Below, piece after piece: positions 13,901-25,968 of a DNA stretch of 64,000 nt. The translations under genes and the position numbers were made by a program. How positions within the stretch are numbered: position 1 is the stretch's first letter; each line of letters opens with the position of its first letter. This DNA is from Wuchereria bancrofti (Eukaryota; Nematoda; Chromadorea; Rhabditida; Onchocercidae), in NCBI GenBank assembly GCA_005281725.1, contig SSBO01000007.1, positions 1,618,402 through 1,682,401 of the forward strand, in the 5' to 3' direction. Below the pieces are notes generated by a model. The model searched no databases and was not told the DNA's origin. It saw nothing but the letters and a program-made list of their open reading frames with translations.

Positions 13901-16849
13901 ATGTGGTAAATGTGCGGCCCTAACAAATTATGCCTAACAAACTGAAGTGATATGAAAGAATTTGACAGAATAAATTCGGATATTTAGGTTTCCATCATTA
14001 TATGACTTATTACACCTACAGTTTTATGAAAATGAGAAATGTGTTTCGCAACTGGGAATGTTCGCTGTGTTGGTCCTTCTCATCCATCTGTTCCCCTCTC
14101 CACGACATAACATTTATTCACTTGCTACTTATGTTCTTCCACTTCTAAAATTTTCTGTATCATGTCGCTCTATGAAACTGCGTGAATTGTCTGCAGCGAC
14201 ACTTATTTCTGTTTGCGAACTTCAGGTATGGAATCATTCAGATGGCATTTATTTTTTATAAATGCAAAGTAAGTGCAGTACTAATTACTCTTTTGGATAG
14301 CTAATTGTTTTTAAGTTGTTCTCCTTAGTCATGCAGTGGTATTTCAACTTTCTTATTTGATATTCGAACAAACGGTTTGTTTCTTGCCTGTACTACGCCC
14401 GTTTCAGGATGCTCATTTCTTGTTGAAATGGATTTCAAATATTGATCTTATCTCATGTACCCAAAATGAAATTTGTACAATTATTCTTATGGTATTTATT
14501 TGTTCAATATTGATTAAATCATTAAACAAGAGAAAAGAAATATGGCTTTTATCCTTACTGTTTTTCTTTAGATTACCAATTGAAAAATCAGGTGCCATAT
14601 TTTCCAATTTAGAAAACTGGCGTATTTTCCAAAAAATCAGGTGCCATATTTTCCAATTTAGAAAACTACAGGAAAGTCAAATTGCAGTTGTTAGAACTTG
14701 CTGTCGCGTTTGATGGATGTGAATTACGAAGCTGCATAAAATCGGTAATAAGAAGAGTCAAAAATAACAAACATTTCGAAAGATGGTATATTTTTATATT
14801 CTTGTGACGAAATCATAATATTCCAAGCATGCGAAACGATTTCATAGAGTAGAAAGTCTACCAAAGTTGTTCTCGGTGTTGGATTTAAGAAACTGATACG
14901 AAATGTACAAATTATTATTAGAAAATCATCTCATTCTTAGTACTTTATTTTTAACATTGCTTCTTAAAGCCAGTTAGATTGCAAATATGATATTACTGCT
15001 TAACTTGTATTGAGATGATTTATTTCCTTTTTTTTTCAGGTGTGATTACAATAGGTTTTTATTTTTAACATTGCTTCTTAAAATCCGATATCAGTTTACG
15101 GCATTATTCGCGGAGAAATTTGTTTTGTCAGATGCAGTACTGGTTTTCAGACCTTTAGCAAAATGGATTGCTAGAGAAGTTGAAGTTACGTTTACTATAA
15201 AATAGCTAATTTATTTAACATTTCTAAAATTTCCAGTTCAAAAAAAACTTCCAGTTCAATAGCTTTTTCTACCATATGTCTGATTTTTTTTTCTTATTAG
15301 TTCATAATTTAGCTGTCTGTCTTTTATTAACTGTCGGCACTGTCTTTTATTCAAGAACGTTTCATATCACTTTGGTTTGAGGAAGACAAATCAGACTTGA
15401 TAATTAGTGGAGATTATTTTAGATGTTAAAATTTCTCTTGAAACCAAGAATCTGTTGATGAATAGTAGACCTTTACGCCTTGAATTCTGGCGAGCACTGT
15501 CGAAATCGACTACAATGAAGTTAACAGAAATTGAAATGATGCAATTAGCAGTCCAAGATATTCGAAATTCAGGGCCATTTGTACAACGTTGTGTAAGTCG
15601 TCTCTAAATAGAAAAATAAAGGTTGAACTGGTAGAAAGTGAAGGTGATAAATGTTTATAACAGTAAAATTTTTTATCTTTTTGAGAAAAATGTTTCCAAA
15701 TCTATCATGTTAATATGAATGGCATATTGCAGATTTTGACACTGCTTTTGAATAGCACAACGACACATTCAGCATTATTTGACACTGGTTTTCTAAAGCA
15801 TTTCCTTCATGAACTGATGATGACAAAGTTGGATCTATTTTGAAATTTGATTTATTGTGGTAGTATGAAAAGTTACACTTTGATGCATCATAAGAAATTT
15901 CTCGCAAAAAATCGTAATTTAAAAAATTATGGTTTTGAAATTTCTAAATCTGCAACGGTCGTGTATAATGCACACATTATCTTTCGTGAGTGATTTTGCT
16001 CGTATTTTGGAAAATTTAATTCATTATAGACAAAGCAATCGGCATTTGGCAAATCTGCTCCTTATAAAACTGGATCATAATGAATGGTGTTTTGATTGGT
16101 TGTATAGCAGCGCCGTTAACGAAGACCAAAAAATTCAGGCAATAGCTGTTCGGGCTTTGGAATTGCTTTTGAAAAGAGGTTTTTTTTTTATATGTAGTTT
16201 GATTTCTGCATATAACCTTTTTTGTCAGTGTTTATAATGTTAAACTTCTAATTATTAGGCACTCCGGATATTCAGCTATATAAAATCATCGTTGTGCTGT
16301 TGAAAAGCCAAAATGAAACGATTAGAGAAAAAGTTAGTTCTCTTTTTTGTTTTATCATATATATTTTGGAACTCTTTTTTTACTATATATTTATTAGTTT
16401 TCTGTGATTACCTCAAAGAAAAGGTTGAATGTCTGCAAAGTTCGCTTCGAAATAACAAATCTGAAATAGCCGCGTTTGGTATATAGATTTATTTATTAAT
16501 GATATCGAGGTCAGTGCTATCATTAAGCAGTGTTTTAACAACATGAAACGTGGGGAAAAATGTTTTGTCACTTTTGACTTTCGTCTTGCTAAACTTACGA
16601 GATACTTTGCAGGTTGCAAAACTATGTTCTCATATGGTTAATCTGAAAACTGCTTCACTGAATCCAGAAATTTTATTCTGGTGGTTTGTACACTACTACC
16701 CCGAAATTGAAGAATTTATTAGTCAGTGTAGTAATTTTGATAATAATGAACATACTCGTCTTTTTGATGCATGCGTTTTAAACCCATATACCGAAGCGGT
16801 TCCAATCTGTAGTGAGCATTTAAGTAGTGTGTTGCAATTAATATCATGA
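7941..16849 (+). CDS. THADA: THADA / Trm732-type HEAT-repeat protein (DUF2428)
   Basis: A large multi-exon gene encoding a THADA-family armadillo/HEAT protein. Yeast Trm732 of this family partners the Trm7 methyltransferase for 2'-O-methylation of tRNA position 32; animal THADA also affects calcium pumping and thermogenesis. Exons I could place are near 7941-8300, 8373-8474, 8683-8887, 9080-9231, 9549-9701, 10119-10329, 10655-10803, 11078-11349, 11584-11736, 11890-12008, 12249-12504, 12891-13038, 13370-13620, 13988-14225, 14408-14491, 14662-14744, 15095-15183, 15407-15592, 15733-15830, 15929-16178, 16259-16330 and 16613-16849. Family signatures: SPVVNSMSPEGFVP, ALLASCWRS, the highly conserved LCATRRSAGLP, and WAVRSAASQLFAALINRMFG (the DUF2428 core). 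The total is about 1,270 residues against roughly 1,950 in human; the first ~600 residues of vertebrate THADA have no counterpart here. Exon joins near 8100-8300 and 15730-15930 are uncertain. Confidence 0.88.
9869..9998. repeat. Inverted repeat with 21-bp perfect arms (MITE-like) in THADA intron
   Basis: The left arm at 9869-9889 (TTCTTGTTTTTAATTCAAGT plus A) is exactly complementary to the right arm at 9978-9998, with 88 bases between. The unit sits between THADA exons at 9549-9701 and 10119-10329. The interior is AT-rich and codes for nothing. It resembles a very short MITE or a hairpin-forming relic, but no target-site duplication is obvious at its ends. Confidence 0.7.
14583..14667 (+). 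repeat. Tandem duplication carrying a 3' splice site, THADA
   Basis: A 36-base block occurs at 14583-14618 and again at 14632-14667, a period of 49. Each copy ends in TTTTCCAATTTAG followed by AAAACT, so the duplication creates two near-identical acceptors. The downstream one (AG at 14660-14661) fits the frame that continues NYRKVKLQLLELAVAFDG. Using the upstream one would shift the frame because 49 is not a multiple of three. Confidence 0.85.
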
Positions 16850-18050
16850 TTTGTAATTATTTGCGTTTTACCATAAATGTTCAAATATTTGCGAGTATTC
16901 CTTTATTTTCGTAATGCGCAATTTTTTTTTTTTGAATTGAATTTATCATTTCTTTTGATCATTATGGAATAAGACGATTTAGATAGAGGAATAACATGAA
17001 TGATGTAAGGTGGATTGAAATGTAATGGGAATTTTTTGGCAGTTTTTTCAGAATTAATGTTAAATGTCTGAATTTTTAGCAGTGATACCAATTAAATGAC
17101 TACAAAAAAAACCTGTAATCAGTTTTGCTGTAAGCTCATCCATACTCTTATTTTGACAATATATGGTTTCATTTTTCTATGATATATAAAAATTGGTAAT
17201 AGCATTTTATACCGAAGATTGAAGTAGAGGATTTTACTGGTGTTGATCTCATTCTTGTTGTGAAGTGTCTTTTTTGTTTTCAGTTATTCTCATAGAACTG
17301 TTTTATATTCAATAAAAATGTGAAATATAAAGAGCAGTTAACCTTGTTTGCTTTTATTCTGTTTTCAGAGATAGGTTTAATTTAATTTTATGGTTGCTAG
17401 ACAACAATATACCAATAGCAATGTTTGGATTTTAACAGCTATTTTCGTTTAACATGATTTTAAAGTAAGTAGAGTAGCAGTTAATTGAATGTGAAGTGCA
17501 GAAAGTAGTTTTGTAAACGCCTTTCTAAGAAGCAGGAAAATGAGAAACAATTAGGACTGGTAATAAATACAGCAAAATTTTGTTTGATTTACCTTTACTT
17601 AATAATATATCCATCAGACGTAGTCTTATACCTTTTTTGGTAATTCAATCAATTCTACAAAGCTATGCCCATAGAAATGCTAATCAGATAAAAGAAAAGT
17701 CATGATTTTGTGTCATGTAAGTAACGTTCCAGGTAGTTTAAGCAAGGTATTTTATTAAAACAGTATGCAGTTATCACTTTAATTTATCAGCTGGCTGACA
17801 TCTTAATTTGCTTAATTTCAATATGTGTAATGTTTAACCAAAAAATGTTTTTTGCACCATATCAGATCGTGTCTGTTGGATGTACTACTGACTCTTTTGC
17901 AAGAAAATTGAATTCAGATTTGATGGAATGCGTACATCGAAATGCCAGGCAAGTTTTTAGCACTACTTAATCACCCCTAAATCATTCTAAATTCGTTTTT
18001 TACTCCAAAAATAACTTTTAGTGATATATTCATATCTGGTGAATATATCA

Positions 18051-18180
18051 CTTTTATTATTGTTATTATTATTACCATTATTATTATTATTATTAATTTT
18101 ATTGATTTATTAGTTCTATTTATTAATTTTATTATTTCTTTATTTCATTTTTTTAAAATTTTATTGATTTTATTAAATTT
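18051..18180. repeat. TTA/ATT microsatellite tract
   Basis: A low-complexity tract made mostly of ATT, TTA and TTTTATT units, visible as repeated TATTATTATT runs that drift into poly-T-rich sequence. It is a simple repeat with no coding potential. Confidence 0.8.
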
Positions 18181-19430
18181 TATTAACAGTAACAATATTT
18201 CTTCCCAAAAGTACAGAAATTTAGAGTATACATTTGGTGTATATAATATAATTAATGAGCTGAACCTTTTTTAGATTAAATCAAATGTATAAGTAGGAAT
18301 ATCGTCCTAAAGTCATATCATCCTGCCTATATGTTTTTGAGGCATGACACGTCCTTTTAGTCTTCCGAACGACCTGTTGCAGATGCCCCACAATGCAAAA
18401 ATATTGTTGCACAAATTGTTTGACAAGGGAACTGTTTGACATAGTTACCCTTCCGTGTATCGTAAAGGATTTTTATAGTTTCATACATAAAAATAATCCC
18501 ATCAATAAGAATCAAGATGTGGTATATAAACTTTGCCAGATTATGCAATGTTATTAAAGTTATAAATGACGATGTTGTAATTTCCTTTTGCTTGGACTAT
18601 CGTGTATGGTTCTGCTTGTGATATTTGCAACTATTTTCAGAATCGCTCTAGAATCCGCAGAATGAAATACTTCCGTAGCAATGTCGTCTACGTGGCAAGA
18701 ACCGGAATTATTAACGTCCTTGATCTTCGAAAATAAGCTTAAATTTCGTTTATTAATCATTTATATAACAGGTGAGTTAATACTTGCTCTAATTATTACA
18801 ATGATATATATTTGCTGCAGAGATTAAAACTTACAGGACGAATTCATAGGCTGTTTCCTGCCAGCGATACCTCAGGTTCGTCGTCTTTCTTATTGTCTGA
18901 CAGATAGCCCCACTCTGTTTTCTCAATATCGCTAGCGAGGAGAGGGATTCACTTTGCCTCTTCTACTTTGAATTCCTATTCCTTGTCTAGCTGTCTCTTT
19001 TCCATTTCTCCTTGGCATTTTGTCCTCTGAGTTCTTTCAACTCTCTTCAACCACCTTCAAGTGGCTTAGGAGAAAGCTTTCAAGCTGAAAAATGCACGTT
19101 TTATAATGTTCTGTTAAATTTGGAACACTTCCTATAACATTATTTCTCACAGCGATTAATTTATCACCAAAAAAGAGAAGAAAAAAAAAGAGTATGCATT
19201 CATTCTGCTAAATTAGCAAATTTATCACATATTCACCAGGCACAAAAACACGTGGTGGAACTAATATTTACTGATGCTAAGATGTCGACAAACACTTATT
19301 TTTTTTTTGATTTGCACTTTAAACAGAAACTCAACAGTTCAGTAAGCCAATTTAAGTAAGAAAAAAAATGATAATGAAAATCATTCATAAGAAAGTGATG
19401 TTCTAGAAGAAGTGTCAAGAAAATATGGCT

Positions 19431-19492
19431 TCTTACTTAATATAATTAGCAATATATCTTACTTAATATAATATTACTTAATATAATTAGCA
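19431..19492. repeat. Short tandem repeat of TTACTTAATATAAT
   Basis: The unit (C)TTACTTAATATAAT(TAGC) recurs three times within about 60 bases, with the TAGCA extension after the first and third copies. It lies in gene-free AT-rich DNA. Confidence 0.75.
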
Positions 19493-22400
19493 TAAAGAAT
19501 GTCTCGTCCGTTTGTTATTTGCGGAAAACATTATTTGCTTCCTGATGCTTTTTAATATATCCCAATTTGTTTTTATATTATACACCTTGTCACGACCCTT
19601 CTGTACGAAGAAAGAAGATTTCTTGTGCTTCTGATCATTCTTCAATTACAAACAACACCTTTTAAACTTAACAAGACATAAGTCCTTTTTCGAACCTAAC
19701 AAAATCGAAAATCAGCATTAATATTTGAAATGTTCTCGATACAACTTTAAAAAAAGAAAAAACAGTTTGACACAAAAGAAAAACAGTCAAGAAAAGGACG
19801 TATGCTGTCAATTCATGCAAATCTTTCTTCATTTCAATCTTTCCTTTTAATTATTACTAATATATGTTGGATTTTTAATGAATAATGAACAACCAAACAT
19901 TATTTACATTATTTACAAATTAGGCTTGTAGAATGCATTTTTGGACTATTAAATGAGATTTCTTCAGCATTTTTTCTTCGCGCATTTTAATCCTCACATT
20001 TCGCGTTAGTTAATATATTTGTGCTATTATGAAATTAATCAGAAAACCATAATAGAATGTAGGAATGATGATAATACCTATGCTATTAAAACTGAAACTT
20101 TAACAACCACGCATGTTTGCATTTCTTGTGTATCTTTTTCCTACTCTCTGATATATTTGCACTGTAATCTATCCACGATCACATAATTAGTAAATGAGAC
20201 TTATTATGAATGCAAATACAAATCAAATTTGTATTTGCACCCAATAATGCAATCGTTTGCATCTTTTACACCTTCCTTGCATTTTGTATGTCCCTGTTAC
20301 TCCTTTACCGTTATGCTGAACAGTCGATGACCAAACGAACAGAGAACAAGCAATTTCTATTCCCCATTTGATATTTCTAAAGAATATATTACTGGTAATA
20401 ATATCTATGATATCAAAAGTTTGTTGATAAAACCTTACTAGTATTATTGTCACTAGCCGTAATGTCAACATTCACTTTTTTAATGCTACGCTACAAAAAT
20501 TGGTTGATTGATGATCAGTAAGTGATAAATGAATAAACTATTATCATATCAATTGCATATTTACTCTTTATTCTCAGATATCGTTCATTGTTACGATATC
20601 AAAGACTTCTAAACAGAGTATTATAGAATTGATGGATTTTGTTTGCTTATTTACAGTCAAAAATAGTGAATATACTGCGGAATATCCATACCGAACCTTT
20701 TCAATTCACATTAACAAACAAGTTAAAACTTTTGTCATACATAAGTCTGTATAAGTAACAGAATGTATGACGGTAACCTCCCTCGTGAACTTTCAGTGTA
20801 GATTTTTTACTGTAAAGTCTGGACACAATTTCTGCATTAAAGCGATTTTCTCTCCAATACTTTTTCGTATCATAGTGTGACTGATTTTTATTAAATTATT
20901 TTTCACATTGAGAAAAAAAAAATGATGCAAACGATTAAGAAATTTACCCATAGATCTGCATAGCACATTGTTTTCATATGGTCCTCTGTTGATAAAAAAC
21001 GTGAAAATATATGAAATAATAAGCAGGTAACATCATTACTTAAATCTCCGTGAGCTATACCAATGTTTTTTCCCGATAAACTTACAATATTGGTTTCTTT
21101 CATGTGGATGTTACGGATCGTTCGTGCACCGCGTGGCTTCTTAACATCATAATAAGTCGTTCACAAACATAGTATGTCTTCTTTCGCACAAAATCTTAGC
21201 AATCGTACTATATCCAACATTTACAACTTCGTTCACTATTTCGGATTAACCCAACGTTTCGAGAAAATTTATATTTCGCGAAGTAACTATGCTAAGAAAC
21301 AGGTCAGTGTTTCATTATTACTGAGTGGTTCCATCGAGTATTACATGGATTCCATATTATGACTCACAATTAAATTTTGTAATAGTTGTGTACTATGAAT
21401 AGTTTGGATAGAGTGGAGAATTAGGCAACCGGATCTATTCATACCGCATGATGCACCGGTAACATTTGCGCTTCGAAGAAATAGTAAAACAATCAATCCG
21501 TTGTTCCAGATGTATTTTTCCTGTTTTTTCTGTTTAATTTATAGAAAGGACTCTTTAGTTTTTTAATTGCTTGAATTAGTTTTTTTGTCTGTAAGTCTTG
21601 TCTGTAATTTTTTTGTCTGAAATGCCTGTAAACAATAATATTTAAATATTTATTAAAAGCATGTGCGTCATTAATTTTTTTGGCTCCAATTTTCGACATC
21701 TTTCCAGATGTGATGGATTTATTTGTATTAAAAAATGCTAAGTTAATTTCATATCTCATAACAAATTTTTTTTCTCCTTAACACCTAGTTTTCCGTATTC
21801 TGCTAAATTTTTACGTAAGCAACATTTATATATGTTCTTATTATGATATTCTATTCAAAAAGTACTTTGATATTAAATGGTTTAGATACCTTGCAATTTT
21901 TTTCTTTACTGGATGAACAATCACTTCTCCTTAGTTTTCCACAGTTCAATTAACTTTTCTTACGAAATTTACCATCGCTCCAAAATAATTCAAATACTGT
22001 ACCAACAACCTGTTTGTTTAATGCATTTATTTTATTCTGTGAAGATTAGCCAATAAAAACTAATAGAAATTATAAATAAATCAAAAGTGATTAACATAAC
22101 AAACAATGCGCACAAAATTAGCGAATGCAAACAGAGTAAAAAAATAAATTTGCTAAAATGATGGGTTAAATAAACCATATTCACAAAATTATTTTAAATT
22201 GCGATTAAAGGCAAGCTAAGAAAACATCTTTTTAAAATTGGTAAAAAAAAAAAGTTATATCAATGAAAACTGTGGGTGGACAAAACTTTGTCTACTATCA
22301 CCATGCGATGATAAAAGAAAATACTAATGAATATCAAAACAGAGTACAGACAGTAAGATTACTATGAATGTAGACGAGTCTGTTATAATAATGAGAATAG

Positions 22401-22810
22401 AGAAAAAGAGAATGGTTCTTGCTATTCTTCTCAAAATGCAGAGGTTTGGTATATTTATTTTATATGCATTTATTCTACAATATTTATAAAGCTAAAAAAT
22501 TAGTTTTTTTATATTAATAAAGTTAAAAAAATTTGACATTTTGCCTTATTGCTTCTCATTAAATATGATCATAATTCTTCTGTTTTAATAATCAAAAGAT
22601 GCAGCTAAAAGCTATAAAATGTTAAAGAAGTGACATGATTTAGGCATTTTCAACATGTTTTTAAAGGTGAAGTGAGCTCTTCTTGGTTTAATTTGAAAAT
22701 ACTTCGTGTGTGTTGCTTTTGTGTGGCATTAAAATCGTATGTACATGAACATTCCTCGCTAAATTAATTTAAATTATGGTTTAAATTAAATTGATTTAAA
22801 TTCCTTCTGG

Positions 22811-22957
22811 TCACAAACTAGTAAAGGGGTCAAAAAAACCCCAATCATAGACCATTTATTGCAAATTACAAATTAATTACAAACTAATTGCAAACCATTT
22901 ACAAACCACAAACTATCTGCAAATCACATGCGAACCAATTACGAACCGTTTGCAAAC
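22811..22957. repeat. Degenerate short-unit repeat array (ACAAACTAATTGC type)
   Basis: About ten loosely conserved units of 9-13 bases follow one another, such as ACAAATTAATT, ACAAACTAATTGC, AAACCATTT, ACAAACCACA, AACTATCTGC and GAACCAATTACGAACCGTTTGC. They share a core of (A/G)AACC or AAACT followed by an A/T block. The array has no open frame. Confidence 0.6.
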
Positions 22958-24354
22958 GTGATTCATTTCATGTATTAAAAAAAATAAGTTTTCTGTCGTA
23001 ATAAGATTTCAGGTGTTAGCAAGCAGTTCAAACAAGACAAGATGGAGAAATCCGTGAAAAAAAAAAGTAGAAAAATTGAAAAAAAAAGCTGTGCAGGAGT
23101 ACACAAAGCAATTCTCGTTTTTTTCTTTTTTTTTTGAATGAAGTTTTGACTAAACATTTCTGGAAGATATTTTCATTGCACTGAGAATAATTCAGCAGTT
23201 ATTGCAATAAATGGAAATATTATTATTGATATAGCAATTGTAAAGGAATGAGATCGAAGATTCATGAATTCAAATTCAGTATCCAAACACCAATTGATTA
23301 CGAAAGAAAGAATAATAAGGAAAAAGTCAGATTTTAGCACTGTTTGCGGTAATCTACAATTGAATTCAAACAACAAAAAATTATCAAAATAGAAACATCT
23401 ATTATTAAATGGTAATTAGCAAATATTAATCTAACTCTTGCCGCAACATTACTATTACAATAAAATGATATAATAGCTAAGAAAGTTGATAGAAAATTGT
23501 GATAGCTTCGTGTAATCTGAAATTTTCGATTCGAAAACTGCTGAATTTAAAACAAATATAGTAAATAGATTTAAGATCGAAAGGAACAGTGCATATTTGA
23601 AATATTTAATCAAAGACAAGAAACAAGAAATCTTTCTCAAAAGAAGTAAGTTTGCTAGTCGAACAATTGAAGATAAAGCCGATAAAGCAACTGAATTAAT
23701 AGAAATAATTAATGGAAGTTATATCTTCTCTATAGTTTTGTTGCTTCCATTAAAAGTTCAATTAAGACCGGAATAACTGAAGGATTCTCAACACAAAAAA
23801 TGATTAAAAGAATCAACATGTTTTCATCTTGCAAAAATATTTTGATTAATCAAAGCAATTTGTAACATTAAAATAACATTATCCCTCATTGTAAACATCT
23901 TCCAATCTGATTCATTTTTGAAATCCTCTTAATTACAATTGGAAAATATGTTGCAAACAATCTCACAATATAAGTTCAGTTAAGCCCATAATCATGATAA
24001 TAAATTCTTCTATAATCTCTATATTCGCAACACCAGTTTATTTTTATCAAAGACTATTTGAACATATCATATCTCACTGCTCCTGGCGAACTAAACTTAT
24101 CCGTAGTGATCAAATCCACAAATAGTTGTTGATATTATCATATAACAGCTATAAAGAATAAAGTTTCCTTCAATTAGTCGTTTGATTCCATTAACAAACA
24201 ATATATCTTCCTGGTAATTCAACTATTTCTATAATTATTTTCGTCGAGAAAATTTCTAGCTATAAAATTAATCTTCTTTTCTCAAAAAGAGTTATACGTA
24301 AAAAATTATGGAAAAGAGAAATAATAATACTAGTAATGGAAATAGAAGATATAC

Positions 24355-24447
24355 TTTGGTTATTAATCTATTAAATTTGTTATTGGTTATTAATCATTGG
24401 TTTTAATCTATTTGGTTATTAATCTATTAAATTTTGATGATTAATCC
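24355..24447. repeat. Tandem TTGGTTATTAATCTATTAAA-type repeat
   Basis: Four or five imperfect copies of a TTGGTTATTAATC(TATTAAATTT) unit sit in about 90 bases. It is AT-rich and not coding. Confidence 0.7.
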
Positions 24448-25529
24448 TACATGCAATTGATTTCATCTTAATGCTTCTTTAATTACACCCACTATAAATA
24501 ACAATAATAAGAGGGCGAATTTATTCTCTACAAGTTAAATACAAAGGGAGAACTTATCAAGCATAGTGAAATACTCCCAAAACTTTTAATATGTTTGGGA
24601 AATACAAAGAAATTGTTTAATTAGCCCTTAGAAAACATACACAACTAAAACATAATTTTCCAAAAATATAAAAAGAACCTCACAAGAAGAAAAAAATTGC
24701 ATTAGTGAATGACTGAAAGTTCCAAGCATATGTGAAAATTAGCAAGAAAAAGGAAAATTAATAGACATGGAAGTGGAGAAAGGTCTTAATAGAAATATCG
24801 TATGGAAAATTTATCAGCAAACCAATAAATTTGCTATATCCTTAGAATTAAAGATGAAGAAAAACGGAAACATCAGTTTGGAAAATCCTTGGACGAAGTC
24901 GATAAACGAGAAGAATCTATCGCTCTACGAACTAGAAGTGTTACAAGACAATAACAAAGAAGCAATAAAAGTTGCTTCTATAAAAGGATCGGGAATTTTG
25001 ATTCTCAAATATATGAAACTCATATTAACATGGATGAACTAAGAATTTCGTTTTTGAGGAAGAAAATGAAATAATTACAGATCGAATTCTGCATTCATTG
25101 AATCATCATTTGATGATTCTTAATATTATTACTGATATGAGGATTGCCAAAATTCGAAATTGAAGATTTATAACCTCAAATCTAATCCCAAAATGTCAGT
25201 TAATTACGGAAAAAGTAAGCGATAAGGAAGGAATCGACCCTCATAAATTCGATCGTAAAAACTCCACTGTATTTTTATAGGTCAAATTCCAATATATTTT
25301 GATAAAGCAATTGAAATTATTCATTTATTTGGAATTCATTTTTACTCCAAAAATGACCTTTAGCTATGAATATATCCATCATATACCGTACAAGCAGCAT
25401 TTTTTTGGCAATTTAAACGATAGACTTAGTAGACAATGAAAAAGTGATAAGCCGTTAATTTTATTTAATCATTCTGAATTCACTTTTAGCCTTTCCCATA
25501 TAACACTTAACAGTATATTCGATATAATA

Positions 25530-25679
25530 ATGGGAAACCTAAGAGGGGACGACCCATTTGTTAGTGTAGTTCCGCGACTGAACGTCCAAAGTGAGCGCAA
25601 GTCTGAATCGGTTCGAATCCACCGAGCAGTTTGCTATACCATCAAAAGCTACCAAGTGCTTTGTCATGGTGAGTCATGA
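25530..25679 (+). other. GC-rich island: 49-codon ORF or tRNA-derived relic
   Basis: A sharp change from AT-rich flanks. A frame from ATG at 25530 runs 49 codons (starts MGNLRGDDPFVSVVPRLN) to TGA at 25677-25679, and a GGTGAGT donor-like site lies at 25668. The same stretch has a perfect tRNA B-box GGTTCGAATCC at 25610-25620 and an A-box-like TAGTGTAGTTCC at 25562-25573, spaced as in tRNA genes. The arms do not fold into a sound cloverleaf: the T-stem has only two good pairs and the acceptor strands do not match. I cannot tell which reading is right. Confidence 0.35.
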
Positions 25680-25968
25680 CTGCTATAATAGTACTGAGCC
25701 ACAGATAACCCTGATTACGACCTGATAACTATGGTCGAAATCTTCCCGAATGTGTGGTATAAGACTTCTTCACGTGCAATCCGCACATACACTTTGGAAT
25801 GCTTCGCAGTGCTTTAGCAATCGTTTACTGTTAAGTATTCAGGTTCTGATAAATTCCGAAATAGACGAACAAATACACATATTATATTCATTCCGGTGTT
25901 CTATTGATATTTCAGGCAGTACTAACTCGTTTATTAATAAGGATGAAATCTTGGTAAGAACTCCTTCA

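Larger units (their letters stand above)
16850..25528. other. Long AT-rich gene-poor region
   Basis: About 8.7 kb without a gene I can support. An AATAAA at about 17311 may be a distant poly(A) signal for THADA. The region contains a TTA-type microsatellite (18051-18180), short tandem repeats (19431-19492, 24355-24447), a run of degenerate ACAAAC-type units (22811-22957), and copies of a dispersed AT-rich motif (near 17990 and 25330). Open frames here, such as 24767-25042 plus (91 codons) and 21493-21759 minus, have AT-driven composition (mostly Lys, Ile, Asn, Phe) and no visible domain. Two isolated exon-like stretches at 17866-17948 plus and about 21086-21160 minus are described under findings. 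Confidence 0.6.

Noticed and set aside
24767..25042. 91-codon plus-strand ORF as a gene or a Wolbachia insertion
   Set aside because: The composition is Lys/Asn/Ile-rich as expected from AT-rich DNA, with no recognisable bacterial or nematode family and no neighbouring exons.
25555..25630. Functional tRNA gene
   Set aside because: The B-box is perfect, but the T-stem, D-stem and acceptor stem do not pair.
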